The translations under genes and the position numbers were made by a program. This document shows, one piece after another, positions 19,533 through 28,455 of a stretch of 64,000 nucleotides of DNA. The notes under the pieces were generated by a model. It saw only the letters and a list, made by a program, of their open reading frames with translations, was not told where the DNA came from and ran no database searches. Within the stretch, counting starts at the first letter, position 1; each line of letters opens with the position of its first letter. This DNA comes from Tenacibaculum caenipelagi (GTDB lineage: Bacteria > Bacteroidota > Bacteroidia > Flavobacteriales > Flavobacteriaceae): assembly GCF_004363005.1 (NCBI RefSeq), contig NZ_SNYH01000003.1, forward strand, positions 1 to 64,000, read 5' to 3'.

Positions 19533-21266
19533 TTATTTTAATCGAACATCAGATACCGATGCTCCTGTTGGAATCATTGGAAATACATTATCTTCCTTTT
19601 CTACACAAACTTCTAGGAAATAGGCTTCTTTAGATTGCATCATTTCTTGAACAGCTGTTGCCAATTCTTCTCTTTTGGTAACTCTATTAGCTGCCATATG
19701 ATATCCTTTAGCAATTGCTACAAAATCAGGGTTTGTCATTACTGTAGAAGCATATCGTTTGTCAAAAAACAACTGCTGCCATTGTCGTACCATTCCTAAA
19801 AATTCATTGTTGAGTACCACAATTTTAACCGCTGCTTTGGTTTGTAAAATTGTTCCTAGTTCTTGTATAGTCATTTGGTAACCTCCGTCACCAATCACAG
19901 CTACTACTTCTCGCTCTGGAGCTCCCATTTTAGCACCAATCGCAGCAGGTAAGGCAAATCCCATAGTTCCTAATCCACCAGAAGTAATATTACTTTTTGT
20001 TTGGTTGAATTCCGCATAACGACTTGCTACCATTTGATGTTGACCCACGTCGGTAACTACAATGGCTTTTCCTTCAGAGGTTTCATTTATTTGCTTGATA
20101 ACCTCTCCCATTGTTAAACCTTCTTTGGTTGGAAACAAATCATTTTTTATCACGTTATCAAACTCGACTGCATCGAGATTTCTAAATTCTTGTAACCACT
20201 CTTTGTGTGAATTAGCTTTTAAAAGAGATAGTGCTGCCGTTAAGGTTTCTTTTACATTTCCTAAAACAGCTACATCTGTCTTTACATTTTTGTCAACTTC
20301 CGCAGGGTCTATTTCAAAATGCACCACTTTAGCTTGTTTCGCATAACGGTTCAAATCTCCTGTAACACGATCGTCAAAACGCATTCCGATAGCGATTAAT
20401 ACATCACATTCATTGGTAAGTTTATTCGGACTATAATTTCCATGCATTCCAACCATACCTACATGTAGAGGGTGTTTAGTTGGTAAAGCTGATAAACCTA
20501 ACAATGTACTTGCCGATGGAATTCCTGCTTTCTCTATAAATGTTTTAAATTCTTCTTCAGCTTCTCCAAGTATTACTCCTTGTCCCCAAACTACAAATGG
20601 TCTTTCCGCATTGTTAATCAGTTCAACAGCTGCTTCAACACTTTGTATGTTCATACTCGGAACAGGTTGATAACTTCGTACCGATGTACATTTTTTATAT
20701 TCAAAATCAAACTCTTCAAACTGCGCATTTTTAGTAATATCAACCAAAACAGGTCCTGGTCTTCCTGAACGAGCGATATAAAATGCTTTTGCCATTACTT
20801 CGGGTATCTCACTCGCTTTCGTTATTTGATAATTCCACTTAGTTACGGGAGTTGAAATTCCCACAATATCTGTTTCTTGAAATGCATCAGAACCTAATAA
20901 ATGTGCTCCTACTTGTCCTGTAATGCATACCATTGGAGTAGAATCTATTTGCGCATCGGCTATCCCTGTAATTAAGTTGGTTGCTCCTGGACCTGAAGTT
21001 GCTATCGCTACTCCTACTTTACCTGTAGCTCTAGCGTAGCCTTGTGCCGCATGTGTGGCTCCTTGTTCGTGACGTGTTAAGACATGATGCAATTTATCTT
21101 GATATTTATACAACTCATCATATACAGGCATAATAGCTCCTCCTGGATACCCATACAATAAATCGACTCCTTCTGCTAATAAACATTTTACTACAGCTTC
21201 TGCACCTGTAATGGTTACTTTCTGTTTTTTTTCTAGTTCTGTTTGTTGTTTCGTTTTTGTTTCCAT
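19533..21266 (-). CDS. ilvB: Acetolactate synthase large subunit
   Basis: ThDP-dependent catalytic subunit of acetohydroxyacid synthase, 577 residues. The ThDP-activating Glu is E67 in RHEQGATHAAQGYAR; the C-terminal ThDP-binding motif starts GDGGYQMTIQELGT. Three domains in the usual order and length. It makes acetolactate (Val, Leu) and acetohydroxybutyrate (Ile). It lies between ilvD and ilvN, in the same operon. Confidence 0.96.
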   Translation of the reverse strand: METKTKQQTELEKKQKVTITGAEAVVKCLLAEGVDLLYGYPGGAIMPVYDELYKYQDKLHHVLTRHEQGATHAAQGYARATGKVGVAIATSGPGATNLITGIADAQIDSTPMVCITGQVGAHLLGSDAFQETDIVGISTPVTKWNYQITKASEIPEVMAKAFYIARSGRPGPVLVDITKNAQFEEFDFEYKKCTSVRSYQPVPSMNIQSVEAAVELINNAERPFVVWGQGVILGEAEEEFKTFIEKAGIPSASTLLGLSALPTKHPLHVGMVGMHGNYSPNKLTNECDVLIAIGMRFDDRVTGDLNRYAKQAKVVHFEIDPAEVDKNVKTDVAVLGNVKETLTAALSLLKANSHKEWLQEFRNLDAVEFDNVIKNDLFPTKEGLTMGEVIKQINETSEGKAIVVTDVGQHQMVASRYAEFNQTKSNITSGGLGTMGFALPAAIGAKMGAPEREVVAVIGDGGYQMTIQELGTILQTKAAVKIVVLNNEFLGMVRQWQQLFFDKRYASTVMTNPDFVAIAKGYHMAANRVTKREELATAVQEMMQSKEAYFLEVCVEKEDNVFPMIPTGASVSDVRLK

Positions 21267-21276
21267 AGTAAAAGTG

Positions 21277-22953
21277 TTAAAATTCGTCGGTTACACACCC
21301 ATTAGATGCTGATGCTACTGTTTTTGCATATTTATATAGCACTCCTCTTTTTACTTTTAAAGGTGGAGCTGTCCATTCTTGTTTTCTTTTGGCTAATTCT
21401 TCTTCAGAAACTTCTAGATTAATCGTATTAGTTTCTGCATTAATGGTTATGGTATCTCCATCTTTTACCAAAGCGATTACACCACCTTCTTGGGCTTCTG
21501 GTGTAATGTGACCTACTACAAATCCGTGCGTTCCCCCAGAAAAGCGTCCATCGGTAATTAGCGCAACCTCTTTACCTAATCCTGCTCCCATAATAGCAGC
21601 TGTTGGTTTTAGCATTTCTGGCATTCCAGGACCTCCTTTAGGACCTTCATAGCGAATTACCACTACGTCCCCTTTTTCTACTTTTCCGTCTCGTATCCCG
21701 TCATTTGCCTCATATTCTCCTTCAAAAACTTTTGCCTTTCCTGAAAAATACAATCCTTCCTTTCCTGTTATTTTCGCTACAGAACCTTCTTTTGCCAAAT
21801 TTCCGTAAAGCATTCGTAGATGTCCTGTAGCTTTGATAGGTTGTTCTGTCGGCTTAATTACTTCCTGCCCTTCCGTTAAACTTGGAACCGCTGCTAAATT
21901 TTCCTCCAATGTTTTTCCTGTTACAGTCAAACAATCTCCATGTAACAACCCTTTTTCTAGTAAATATTTTAAAACTGCTGGTGTACCTCCTACTTTGTGT
22001 ACATCTTCCATTAAGTATTTTCCACTAGGTTTTAAATCGGCTAAAAATGGTGTTTCATCAGAAATACGTTGAAAGTCTTCTAAAGTAAACTGCACATCTG
22101 CTGCTTTTGCTATAGCTAAAAAGTGTAAAACTGCATTGGTAGAACCTCCCATAACTGTTACCAATCGTACTGCATTTTCCAACGATTTTTTAGTAACGAT
22201 GTCTGATGGTTTGATGTCTTTTTCAAGTAATACCCGTAACGCTTCCCCTGCATTGACACATTCTTGCTCTTTGTCATCGCTAATCGCAGGGTTAGATGAA
22301 TTGTAAGGTAAACTCATACCCAAAGCTTCAATTGCTGACGCCATAGTATTTGCGGTGTACATTCCTCCACAAGCTCCTGCCCCCGGACATGCTTTTTCTA
22401 TGACACTTTGATATTCTTTTTTTGTAATCGTTCCGGCAACTTTCTCTCCCCAAGCTTCAAAAGCTGATACCACATCTAACTTTTTCCCTTCATGACACCC
22501 AGACGCAATAGTTCCCCCGTATACTAAAACTGAAGGACGGTTTAAACGCAACATCGCCATTAGTGCTCCTGGCATGTTTTTATCACATCCAACCACGGTT
22601 ACCAAACCGTCATATGACATCGCTTGTACCACCGTTTCCATAGAGTCGGCAATCACATCACGAGAAGGTAAAGAATAACGCATCCCTGGTGTTCCCATAG
22701 AAATTCCGTCGGAAACGCCTATGGTATTAAATATCAACCCTACTAAATCTGCATTTTCAGTTCCTTCTTTTACCAATTTTGCTAAATCGTTTAAGTGCAT
22801 GTTACACGGATTTCCTTCGTACCCCGTACTTGCAATTCCAACCAACGGTTTTTCTAAATCTGATTTAGACAACCCTATGGCATGCAACATGGCTTGTGCT
22901 GCCGGTTGCGTATCATCTTGCGTTACTTGTTTACTAAATTTGTTTAGTTCCAT
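21277..22953 (-). CDS. ilvD: Dihydroxy-acid dehydratase
   Basis: Fe-S dehydratase that makes the 2-oxo acids of Ile and Val, 558 residues. Cluster Cys residues are seen in [11 protein letters not shown] and [12 protein letters not shown], with the family motif [15 protein letters not shown] near the C-terminus. It starts 1 base after the ilvE stop codon. Confidence 0.96.
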   Translation of the reverse strand: MELNKFSKQVTQDDTQPAAQAMLHAIGLSKSDLEKPLVGIASTGYEGNPCNMHLNDLAKLVKEGTENADLVGLIFNTIGVSDGISMGTPGMRYSLPSRDVIADSMETVVQAMSYDGLVTVVGCDKNMPGALMAMLRLNRPSVLVYGGTIASGCHEGKKLDVVSAFEAWGEKVAGTITKKEYQSVIEKACPGAGACGGMYTANTMASAIEALGMSLPYNSSNPAISDDKEQECVNAGEALRVLLEKDIKPSDIVTKKSLENAVRLVTVMGGSTNAVLHFLAIAKAADVQFTLEDFQRISDETPFLADLKPSGKYLMEDVHKVGGTPAVLKYLLEKGLLHGDCLTVTGKTLEENLAAVPSLTEGQEVIKPTEQPIKATGHLRMLYGNLAKEGSVAKITGKEGLYFSGKAKVFEGEYEANDGIRDGKVEKGDVVVIRYEGPKGGPGMPEMLKPTAAIMGAGLGKEVALITDGRFSGGTHGFVVGHITPEAQEGGVIALVKDGDTITINAETNTINLEVSEEELAKRKQEWTAPPLKVKRGVLYKYAKTVASASNGCVTDEF

Positions 22954-22954
22954 G

Positions 22955-23842
22955 TTAGCTTGCTTTTCGTTTTTGACGTAAGCCTAATACTTCGTCTTTG
23001 TATAATTTCATTAGTTTGTGTCCGTGTGATTTTTCCCATGATAGGGGAAATTGATAATCGTCTAGCGACTGTAATCCAACTACTTCGGCTGCAGTTCCTG
23101 TAAAAAAGCAAGCGTCTGCATTTTTTAATTCTTCTAGCGTAAAATGCCTTTCTTCAACAGAAATTCCTTCTTCTTTACATAAATCGATAACCGTAGCACG
23201 GGTAATTCCTGCCATAATGTGACCTCTTGGTGGCGTGTATAACTTCCCTTCTTTCTGCATAAAAACATTTGCCCCAGAACATTCAGCCACATTACCGTTC
23301 ATATCTAATAACAATGCTTCGTCACAACCATTGTTCTTTGCTTCGTTAGTTGATAGTATTGAGTTAGTATAGTGACCTGTTACTTTAGCTTCTACAAAAC
23401 ATGATTTTGGATTCGGCCGTTGGAACGAAGACGTTTTTACACGTAGTAATTTATCTCCCATATATTTTCCCCATTCCCAGCATTGAATAACTAAGTTGGT
23501 TTCTTTAGAAGTCAACAAACTCATATCGGCTCCAGTAGTGACTAGCGGACGGATGTAAGCATCTTTCAAACCATTACGCTCTAATAATTCGTAAGTGATT
23601 TCGGTTAATTCTTCTTCTGAATAATCCAATTGAATATTCATTACTTCTGCTCCATACTTTAGCCTTTTGTAATGCTCATACGACTTAAAGACTTTAGTTC
23701 CTTCCGTTGTATTATAAGCTCTGATACCTTCGAAAACTCCGTTCCCGTAATGTAAACTTTGGCTATACAAATTAGCGCTAGCATCTTTCGCTTTGATAAA
23801 CTGTCCGTTGTAAAAAATTACTGTTTCCTCGTTATAGTACAT
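22955..23842 (-). CDS. ilvE: Branched-chain amino acid aminotransferase
   Basis: Fold-type IV PLP transaminase for the last step of Ile, Val and Leu synthesis, 295 residues. It has the N-terminal [28 protein letters not shown], the catalytic Lys in [11 protein letters not shown] and the phosphate-binding end [12 protein letters not shown]. It is the first structural gene of the ilv operon, about 150 bases after the second attenuator. Confidence 0.95.
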   Translation of the reverse strand: MYYNEETVIFYNGQFIKAKDASANLYSQSLHYGNGVFEGIRAYNTTEGTKVFKSYEHYKRLKYGAEVMNIQLDYSEEELTEITYELLERNGLKDAYIRPLVTTGADMSLLTSKETNLVIQCWEWGKYMGDKLLRVKTSSFQRPNPKSCFVEAKVTGHYTNSILSTNEAKNNGCDEALLLDMNGNVAECSGANVFMQKEGKLYTPPRGHIMAGITRATVIDLCKEEGISVEERHFTLEELKNADACFFTGTAAEVVGLQSLDDYQFPLSWEKSHGHKLMKLYKDEVLGLRQKRKAS

Positions 23843-23994
23843 TTTTAGTTGTTTTTACTGTTCAAAATTATTTTTCGCTTTTTACTTTACTTTCTTGTTT
23901 TTTAAGGCTTCGATGATTTTCACCGACTCTTAAAAACACACAAAAACCTTAAAACCAAACACTTAAAACCAAACCATTATGATATTCACGGTAT

Positions 23995-24029
23995 AAAAAA
24001 AGCCTGTATCTTGAGTTAGATACAGGCTT
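23995..24029 (-). terminator. ilv attenuator 2, intrinsic terminator
   Basis: Read on the minus strand, a 12-bp stem (AAGCCTGTATCT on the plus strand at 24000-24011 pairs with AGATACAGGCTT at 24018-24029) with a 6-base loop is followed by a run of U. It lies about 24 bases after leader peptide 2 and 150 bases before ilvE, where an attenuator terminator is expected. Confidence 0.85.
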
Positions 24030-24053
24030 CCTTATAGGCAATAACTATCTGTA

Positions 24054-24116
24054 TCAACTCGGTGGAGAGCTAATAATGACAATAATAATTACCACGATGT
24101 TAAAAATTTGATTCAT
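24054..24116 (-). CDS. ilv leader peptide 2 (Ile/Val-rich)
   Basis: A 20-codon ORF, ATG to TGA, whose centre reads NIVVIIIVIIS: 7 Ile and 3 Val, then SSPPS. It lies between two intrinsic terminators upstream of ilvE. Ribosome stalling on Ile/Val codons when charged tRNA is scarce is the standard way such leaders block the downstream terminator. It is too short for ordinary gene calling. Confidence 0.8.
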   Translation of the reverse strand: MNQIFNIVVIIIVIISSPPS

Positions 24117-24129
24117 GTTTTTTGCAACT

Positions 24130-24160
24130 AAAAAAGGCTTCCTAAAATTTAGGAAGCCTT
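24130..24160 (-). terminator. ilv attenuator 1, intrinsic terminator
   Basis: On the minus strand, a perfect 13-bp arm (AAGGCTTCCTAAA / TTTAGGAAGCCTT around one central base) is followed by six U. It lies 40 bases after the stop of leader peptide 1 and 14 bases before the start of leader peptide 2. Confidence 0.85.
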
Positions 24161-24199
24161 CTTAATTAATTTATATGTTAAATATTAAATACCGCTTCC

Positions 24200-24265
24200 C
24201 TATCCTTGTGAAATAATCACAATGACAATAATAATAGAAATGATATTTAAAACTTGTTTTTTCAT
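24200..24265 (-). CDS. ilv leader peptide 1 (Ile/Val-rich)
   Basis: A 21-codon ORF, ATG to TAG, with the core NIISIIIVIVIIS: 8 Ile, 3 Val and 1 Leu. It starts MKKQ. It is followed by its own terminator and then by a second leader of the same kind. An Ile/Val-rich peptide directly ahead of an ilv operon and a terminator is the classic attenuation layout. Confidence 0.85.
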   Translation of the reverse strand: MKKQVLNIISIIIVIVIISQG

Positions 24266-24421
24266 TTGATGTCACAAATATTTGAAATTATTTTTTAGTT
24301 ATCCTAATATTTTTTTGATTTTTTGATTTCTTCTTTCAAAAACACAGCCCTTAACCTACTGTTTTACTTATGATTATATGAATTTTTATTTTTTATTTAG
24401 CATTTATCAAAATTTATTTTA
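24266..24421. other. Divergent control region between the ilv and arg operons
   Basis: About 155 bases, strongly AT-rich, from which both amino-acid operons must start. The arg side has a TAGATTTG box. The ilv side has only a partial match (ATATTTG about 9 bases before leader peptide 1, lacking the proper TA). No operator dyad was recognised. Confidence 0.5.
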
Positions 24422-24429
24422 TAGATTTG
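24422..24429 (+). promoter_or_regulatory. -7 box of the arg operon leader
   Basis: TAGATTTG matches TAnnTTTG. It is 7 bases before the ATG of the putative arg leader peptide, so the peptide would be almost leaderless. A clear -33 TTG is lacking. Confidence 0.45.
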
Positions 24430-24436
24430 TAGCATT

Positions 24437-24502
24437 ATGCAAACGAATAAAATATACAACAATATACCCAGTTTATCAGTGCGGTCTTTCAACCGACGCT
24501 AG
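24437..24502 (+). CDS. Possible arg leader peptide
   Basis: A 21-codon ORF starting MQTNKIYNN and ending SVRSFNRR. Its three Arg codons are CGG, CGA and CGC, although the AT-rich genes around it prefer AGA, and they lie at the end of the peptide, as expected for an arginine-sensing leader. The Arg stretch also forms a stable hairpin (GTGCGGT 24479-24485 with ACCG-A-CGC 24492-24499). The alternative is that the sequence is kept for its RNA fold and not for its peptide. Confidence 0.45.
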   Translation: MQTNKIYNNIPSLSVRSFNRR

Positions 24503-24700
24503 TCTTTCCTTGCACAAAACTGAGTATTGTATAATTTTATTTTCATCCTTTTGATTTCTATAATCTACATTTTTATATCGTTACTAACTCTTGTTATTGT
24601 TTTCAATAACGCAGTTATTGTACGACCTATTTTTATCCGACGTCGCCCGTAAGGGTGCTATTTCTTTTGGGAACCTAGGTGCGTCCGGTTCTTCTTTTCA
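24437..24700 (+). promoter_or_regulatory. Structured 5' leader of the arginine operon (candidate attenuator)
   Basis: About 300 bases separate the promoter from the first gene. Features: a long hairpin (AATAAAAT 24446-24453 ... ATTTTATT 24534-24541) ending in T-rich sequence; a frame reading RPIFIRRRP-stop at 24623-24652 with Arg codons CGA, CGA, CGT, CGC but no ATG upstream; a GCCC-GTAA-GGGT hairpin (24645-24656) that includes that stop codon; and a terminator-like GGGAACC (24669-24675) / GGTTCTT (24687-24693) stem before CTTTT. ACCTA/TAGGT and CCGACG/CGTCCGG are competing pairings. The layout suggests arginine-dependent attenuation; a riboswitch is the alternative. Confidence 0.5.
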
Positions 24701-24743
24701 AACCACCGATTTTTAACAAAATGTTTATCTAAAATCAATTTCA

Positions 24744-25355
24744 ATGAGAGTTGTTATTGCTGATCAATCGCATAGTAAGTATGCCGAAATTATTTGTCAA
24801 ACTATTGACGAAGCTGCTCTGGTTAGAGGCACAGGAATTGCCAAAAGAAAACCAGAATACATCATTACAAAACTAGAAAATGGTAACGCTGTTATTGCCT
24901 TAGATGGCGATCAATTTGCTGGTTTTTGTTATATCGAAGCCTGGAGTCATGGCAAATTTGTAGCCAATTCTGGGTTGATTGTTCACCCAAATTATAGAGG
25001 TATTGGTTTAGCCAAACAAATTAAGAAAGTAGTTTTTGGGCATTCTAAAGCTAAATTTCCTAATGCTAAAATATTTAGTATTACTACTGGTTTGGCGGTT
25101 ATGAAACTGAATAGCGAACTAGGCTATAAACCTGTAACCTTTTCTGAACTCACAGAAGATCAGTCTTTTTGGAATGGATGTCAGACCTGTAAAAATTACG
25201 ATGTGCTACAACGTACTCAACAAAAAATGTGTTTATGTACTGGCATGTTATACGATCCTAACAAAAAAACTCAAAACATAAAAGTTAAAGAGAAAGTCTT
25301 TCAAAGACTAAAAAGAATTAAGGAAACCATCTTCCTAAAAAAAGACAAAAAATGA
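24744..25355 (+). CDS. GNAT acyltransferase of the arginine operon (probable N-acylglutamate synthase)
   Basis: A 203-residue GNAT protein, first gene of the arg operon. The acyl-CoA loop is NYRGIGLAKQI (about 90-100). The C-terminal third has a Cys cluster, NGCQTCKN and KMCLCTGM, that may bind metal. No argA or argJ is seen in the operon, so this is the best candidate for the first step (acylation of glutamate); this is inferred from position and fold only. It overlaps argG by 4 bases (ATGA). Confidence 0.85.
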   Translation: MRVVIADQSHSKYAEIICQTIDEAALVRGTGIAKRKPEYIITKLENGNAVIALDGDQFAGFCYIEAWSHGKFVANSGLIVHPNYRGIGLAKQIKKVVFGHSKAKFPNAKIFSITTGLAVMKLNSELGYKPVTFSELTEDQSFWNGCQTCKNYDVLQRTQQKMCLCTGMLYDPNKKTQNIKVKEKVFQRLKRIKETIFLKKDKK

Positions 25356-26530
25356 AAAAATTAGTAATTGCTTATAGTGGCGGATTAGATACTTCGTACT
25401 GTGCGGTAAGCTTATCAAAACAAGGATATGAAGTTCATGCTGTTAGCGTGAATACTGGTGGATTTTCTTCCGAAGAAATTAAAAAAATTGAAGAAAATGC
25501 CTACACGATGGGTGTGGCTACCTATAAAAACATTAATGCGGTAACTGATTATTACAGCAAAGTAATTAAGTATTTAATTTTTGGTAACGTGTTAAAAAAC
25601 AACACGTATCCACTTTCTGTAAGTGCTGAAAGAATTATACAAGCCATAGAAATAGTAAACTACGCTAAAAGTATTGATGCTAACTATATCGCTCATGGTA
25701 GTACAGGTGCTGGAAACGATCAGGTGAGGTTTGATATGATTTTTCAAATCATTGCTCCTGAAATTGAAATCATCACACCTATAAGAGATTTACAACTTTC
25801 AAGACAGGAAGAAATTGAGTACTTAAAAAATAACGGTATTGATTTGTCATGGGAAAAAGCTAAATATTCTGTAAACAAAGGTTTATGGGGAACCAGTGTC
25901 GGAGGTGAAGAAACGTTAACCTCAGAACATCCGTTACCAGAACACGCCTATCCTTCTCAAGTAACAAAAGCAGTACCTGAACAAGTAAAACTTTCGTTTG
26001 TAAAAGGGGAACTAGTAGCCATTAATGATGATGAAAAAGCTCCTGTACAAAATATAGAGCAATTGAATGCCCTAGCTTCAAAATTCGGAATTGGTAGAGA
26101 TATTCACGTAGGCGACACTATTGTTGGAATAAAAGGAAGAGTTGGTTTTGAAGCTGCTGCTGCGTTAATCACAATTAAAGCGCATCATTTGTTAGAAAAG
26201 CACACCTTAACTAAATGGCAATTGCAACACAAAGAATACTTGGCTAGCTTTTATGGTATGCATTTACATGAAGGTCAGTATTTAGATCCTGTGATGAGAG
26301 ATATGGAAACTTTTTTAGAGAGTAGTCAGTCAAAAGTTACTGGGGGTGTTTTTGTCACCCTTAAGCCATATCATTTTACACTAGATGGAATTGATTCTCC
26401 ACATGATTTAATGAATGTCAAATTTGGTAGCTACGGTGAACTAAACAAAGGATGGACCGCTGAAGATGCTAAAGGTTTTATCAAAATCTTAGGAAACCAG
26501 AATAAAATATATCAACAGGTTAATCAATAG
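25352..26530 (+). CDS. argG: Argininosuccinate synthase
   Basis: Joins citrulline and aspartate with ATP, 392 residues. The ATP-binding PP-loop is IAYSGGLDTSYCAVSL at residues 5-20. Other family signatures are HGSTGAGNDQVRFD and the Lys/Trp-rich KGLWGTSVGGE. It is coupled to the GNAT gene by overlap and followed by a gap with palindromic repeats. Confidence 0.96.
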   Translation: MKKLVIAYSGGLDTSYCAVSLSKQGYEVHAVSVNTGGFSSEEIKKIEENAYTMGVATYKNINAVTDYYSKVIKYLIFGNVLKNNTYPLSVSAERIIQAIEIVNYAKSIDANYIAHGSTGAGNDQVRFDMIFQIIAPEIEIITPIRDLQLSRQEEIEYLKNNGIDLSWEKAKYSVNKGLWGTSVGGEETLTSEHPLPEHAYPSQVTKAVPEQVKLSFVKGELVAINDDEKAPVQNIEQLNALASKFGIGRDIHVGDTIVGIKGRVGFEAAAALITIKAHHLLEKHTLTKWQLQHKEYLASFYGMHLHEGQYLDPVMRDMETFLESSQSKVTGGVFVTLKPYHFTLDGIDSPHDLMNVKFGSYGELNKGWTAEDAKGFIKILGNQNKIYQQVNQ

Positions 26531-26560
26531 ACAGTAAACAGTGAGTGATTAACAATAAAC

Positions 26561-26628
26561 AGATTGCCACGCTCCGCTCGCAATGACAAAAACGTCATCA
26601 TAAGGAGTGATAACGACGTGATGATCTA
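26561..26628. repeat. Dispersed palindromic repeat in the argG-argC gap
   Basis: AGATTGCCACGCTCCGCTCGCAATGAC is followed by an inverted copy-like segment, GTCATCATAAGGAGTGATAACGACGTGATGATC. It belongs to the GCAATGACG family seen at 30.7, 32.8, 43.9 and 45.5 kb. It occupies most of the only sizeable gap between argG and argC. Confidence 0.75.
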
Positions 26629-26669
26629 ATGAATGAAAACTCATTCTACTATTTAAAACAACAAACAAT

Positions 26670-27647
26670 ATGATACAAGTAGGAATCATCGGAGGTGCTG
26701 GTTATACAGCAGGAGAACTAATCAGGCTTTTATTACAACACCCAAAAGCTGCTATTGATTTTGTGTATAGCACTTCTAATGCCGGTAATAAAATAGCGAA
26801 TGTCCATCAGGATTTGGTGGGGAGTATCGATTTAACATTCACCAATAAAATCAATGCTTCAGTAGATGTATTATTCTTATGCTTAGGGCACGGAAATTCT
26901 AAACAGTTTTTAGAAACACATACCTTTTCTAATCATACAAAAATTATTGATTTAGGAAATGATTTCAGACTAAAAGCAGATAGTAATTTTCAAGGAAAAG
27001 AGTTTGTGTATGGTTTACCTGAGTTTCAAAAAGAAGCAATACAAAACGCTTCTTATATTACCAATCCAGGTTGTTTTGCTACGGCTATTCAATTAGGGCT
27101 ATTACCTTTAGCTGATGCTGATTTGTTACAGAATGATATACATGTTAATGCAGTTACTGGTGCTACTGGTGCAGGAACTTCATTATCTACTACCACACAT
27201 TTTACGTGGAGAGATAACAATTTTTCGTACTACAAGCCTTTTACACATCAGCATTTAGGAGAAGTCAATCAGACCTTGCATATACTTCAATCAAATTTTG
27301 AATCAGAGGTATTGTTTCTTCCTAACAGAGGAGATTTTTCCAGAGGTATTTATGCAACGCTATACACAGATTTTGAAGGAAGTTTAGAAGAAGCACAACA
27401 ACTATATTCAAACTACTATAAAGATGCTGTTTTTACACACGTAGCTGATAATGAACTACACTTAAAACAGGTAGTAAACACCAATAAGTGTTTAATTCAT
27501 TTGCATAAACACGGAGATAAACTTTTAATAACAAGCATTATAGATAATTTATTAAAAGGAGCTTCAGGACAAGCAGTTCAAAACATGAACCTGATGTTTG
27601 GTTTTCAGGAAGACACAGGATTACAACTAAAAGCAACTTATTTTTAA
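26670..27647 (+). CDS. argC: N-acetyl-gamma-glutamyl-phosphate reductase
   Basis: NADPH reductase for the third arginine step, 325 residues. It has the N-terminal dinucleotide motif GIIGGAGYTAGELIRLL, the catalytic Cys in NPGCFATAIQLG and the expected His late in the protein. The substrate may carry a succinyl group instead of an acetyl group (see argF'). Confidence 0.95.
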   Translation: MIQVGIIGGAGYTAGELIRLLLQHPKAAIDFVYSTSNAGNKIANVHQDLVGSIDLTFTNKINASVDVLFLCLGHGNSKQFLETHTFSNHTKIIDLGNDFRLKADSNFQGKEFVYGLPEFQKEAIQNASYITNPGCFATAIQLGLLPLADADLLQNDIHVNAVTGATGAGTSLSTTTHFTWRDNNFSYYKPFTHQHLGEVNQTLHILQSNFESEVLFLPNRGDFSRGIYATLYTDFEGSLEEAQQLYSNYYKDAVFTHVADNELHLKQVVNTNKCLIHLHKHGDKLLITSIIDNLLKGASGQAVQNMNLMFGFQEDTGLQLKATYF

Positions 27648-27657
27648 AATAAAAGAT

Positions 27658-28455
27658 ATGAAAATAGCAATTATAGGAACAGGTAACTTAGGAAAATCAA
27701 TCGCTAAAGGATTGACACAAAACAATTCGTTTTCTCAACTTTTCTTAACCAAGAGAAACATTGAAGAACTTAATGAATTTAAAGAGGTACCCAACGTTTT
27801 CATTAGTTCTAATAACAAGGAAGCAATCACAGCATCTGATGTATTAATTTTTGCTGTACAACCAACACATTTAGAAGCTCTTTTAAAAGAAACTGCTCCC
27901 CTATTATCAGACAATCATATACTAATTTCCACTATTACTGGATTTTCTATTGAAAAAATGGAAAGTCTTATTGGATCTGATGCCATTATTATGAGAGCTA
28001 TGCCTAATACGGCTATTGCTGTAGGTAAATCTATGACCTGTATTTGTAGTAATACTCAAGGAAAAGCACACCTGCAAACGGCTACGACTATTTTCAATCA
28101 ATTAGGCACTTCAATGATTATTCCTGAAAGTCAAATGCAAGCAGCCACCGTAATATGTGCTAGTGGAATTGCTTTTTGGATGCGCTTAATACGGGCAACT
28201 ACACAAGCCGCTATTCAGTTAGGTTTCGATGCAAAAGAAGCACAAGAACTCGCTATGCATACTAGTGAAGGTGCTGCCAACCTACTCATAGCTACAGGAA
28301 ATCATCCTGAAGAAGAAATCGATAAAGTTACCACTCCAAAAGGCTGTACCATTGAAGGTTTGAATGAAATGGAACACAAAGGGTTAAGTGCAGCATTAAT
28401 ACAAGGAATGGTAGCCTCTTTTAACAAAATTAATACCATAAAAAAAGAAAACTAA
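27658..28455 (+). CDS. proC: Pyrroline-5-carboxylate reductase
   Basis: Makes proline from pyrroline-5-carboxylate, 265 residues. The Rossmann motif is IAIIGTGNLGKSIAKGL, and the family signature near the C-terminus is TPKGCTIEGLNEM. Its place inside the arg operon links proline and arginine supply, which share glutamate-derived semialdehydes. Its stop codon shares one base with the argD start. Confidence 0.93.
   Translation: MKIAIIGTGNLGKSIAKGLTQNNSFSQLFLTKRNIEELNEFKEVPNVFISSNNKEAITASDVLIFAVQPTHLEALLKETAPLLSDNHILISTITGFSIEKMESLIGSDAIIMRAMPNTAIAVGKSMTCICSNTQGKAHLQTATTIFNQLGTSMIIPESQMQAATVICASGIAFWMRLIRATTQAAIQLGFDAKEAQELAMHTSEGAANLLIATGNHPEEEIDKVTTPKGCTIEGLNEMEHKGLSAALIQGMVASFNKINTIKKEN

Noticed and set aside
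24623..24652. A second arg leader peptide (RPIFIRRRP) as a called gene
   Set aside because: The frame has no ATG, only weak TTG options, so it is described under the leader and not called as a CDS.
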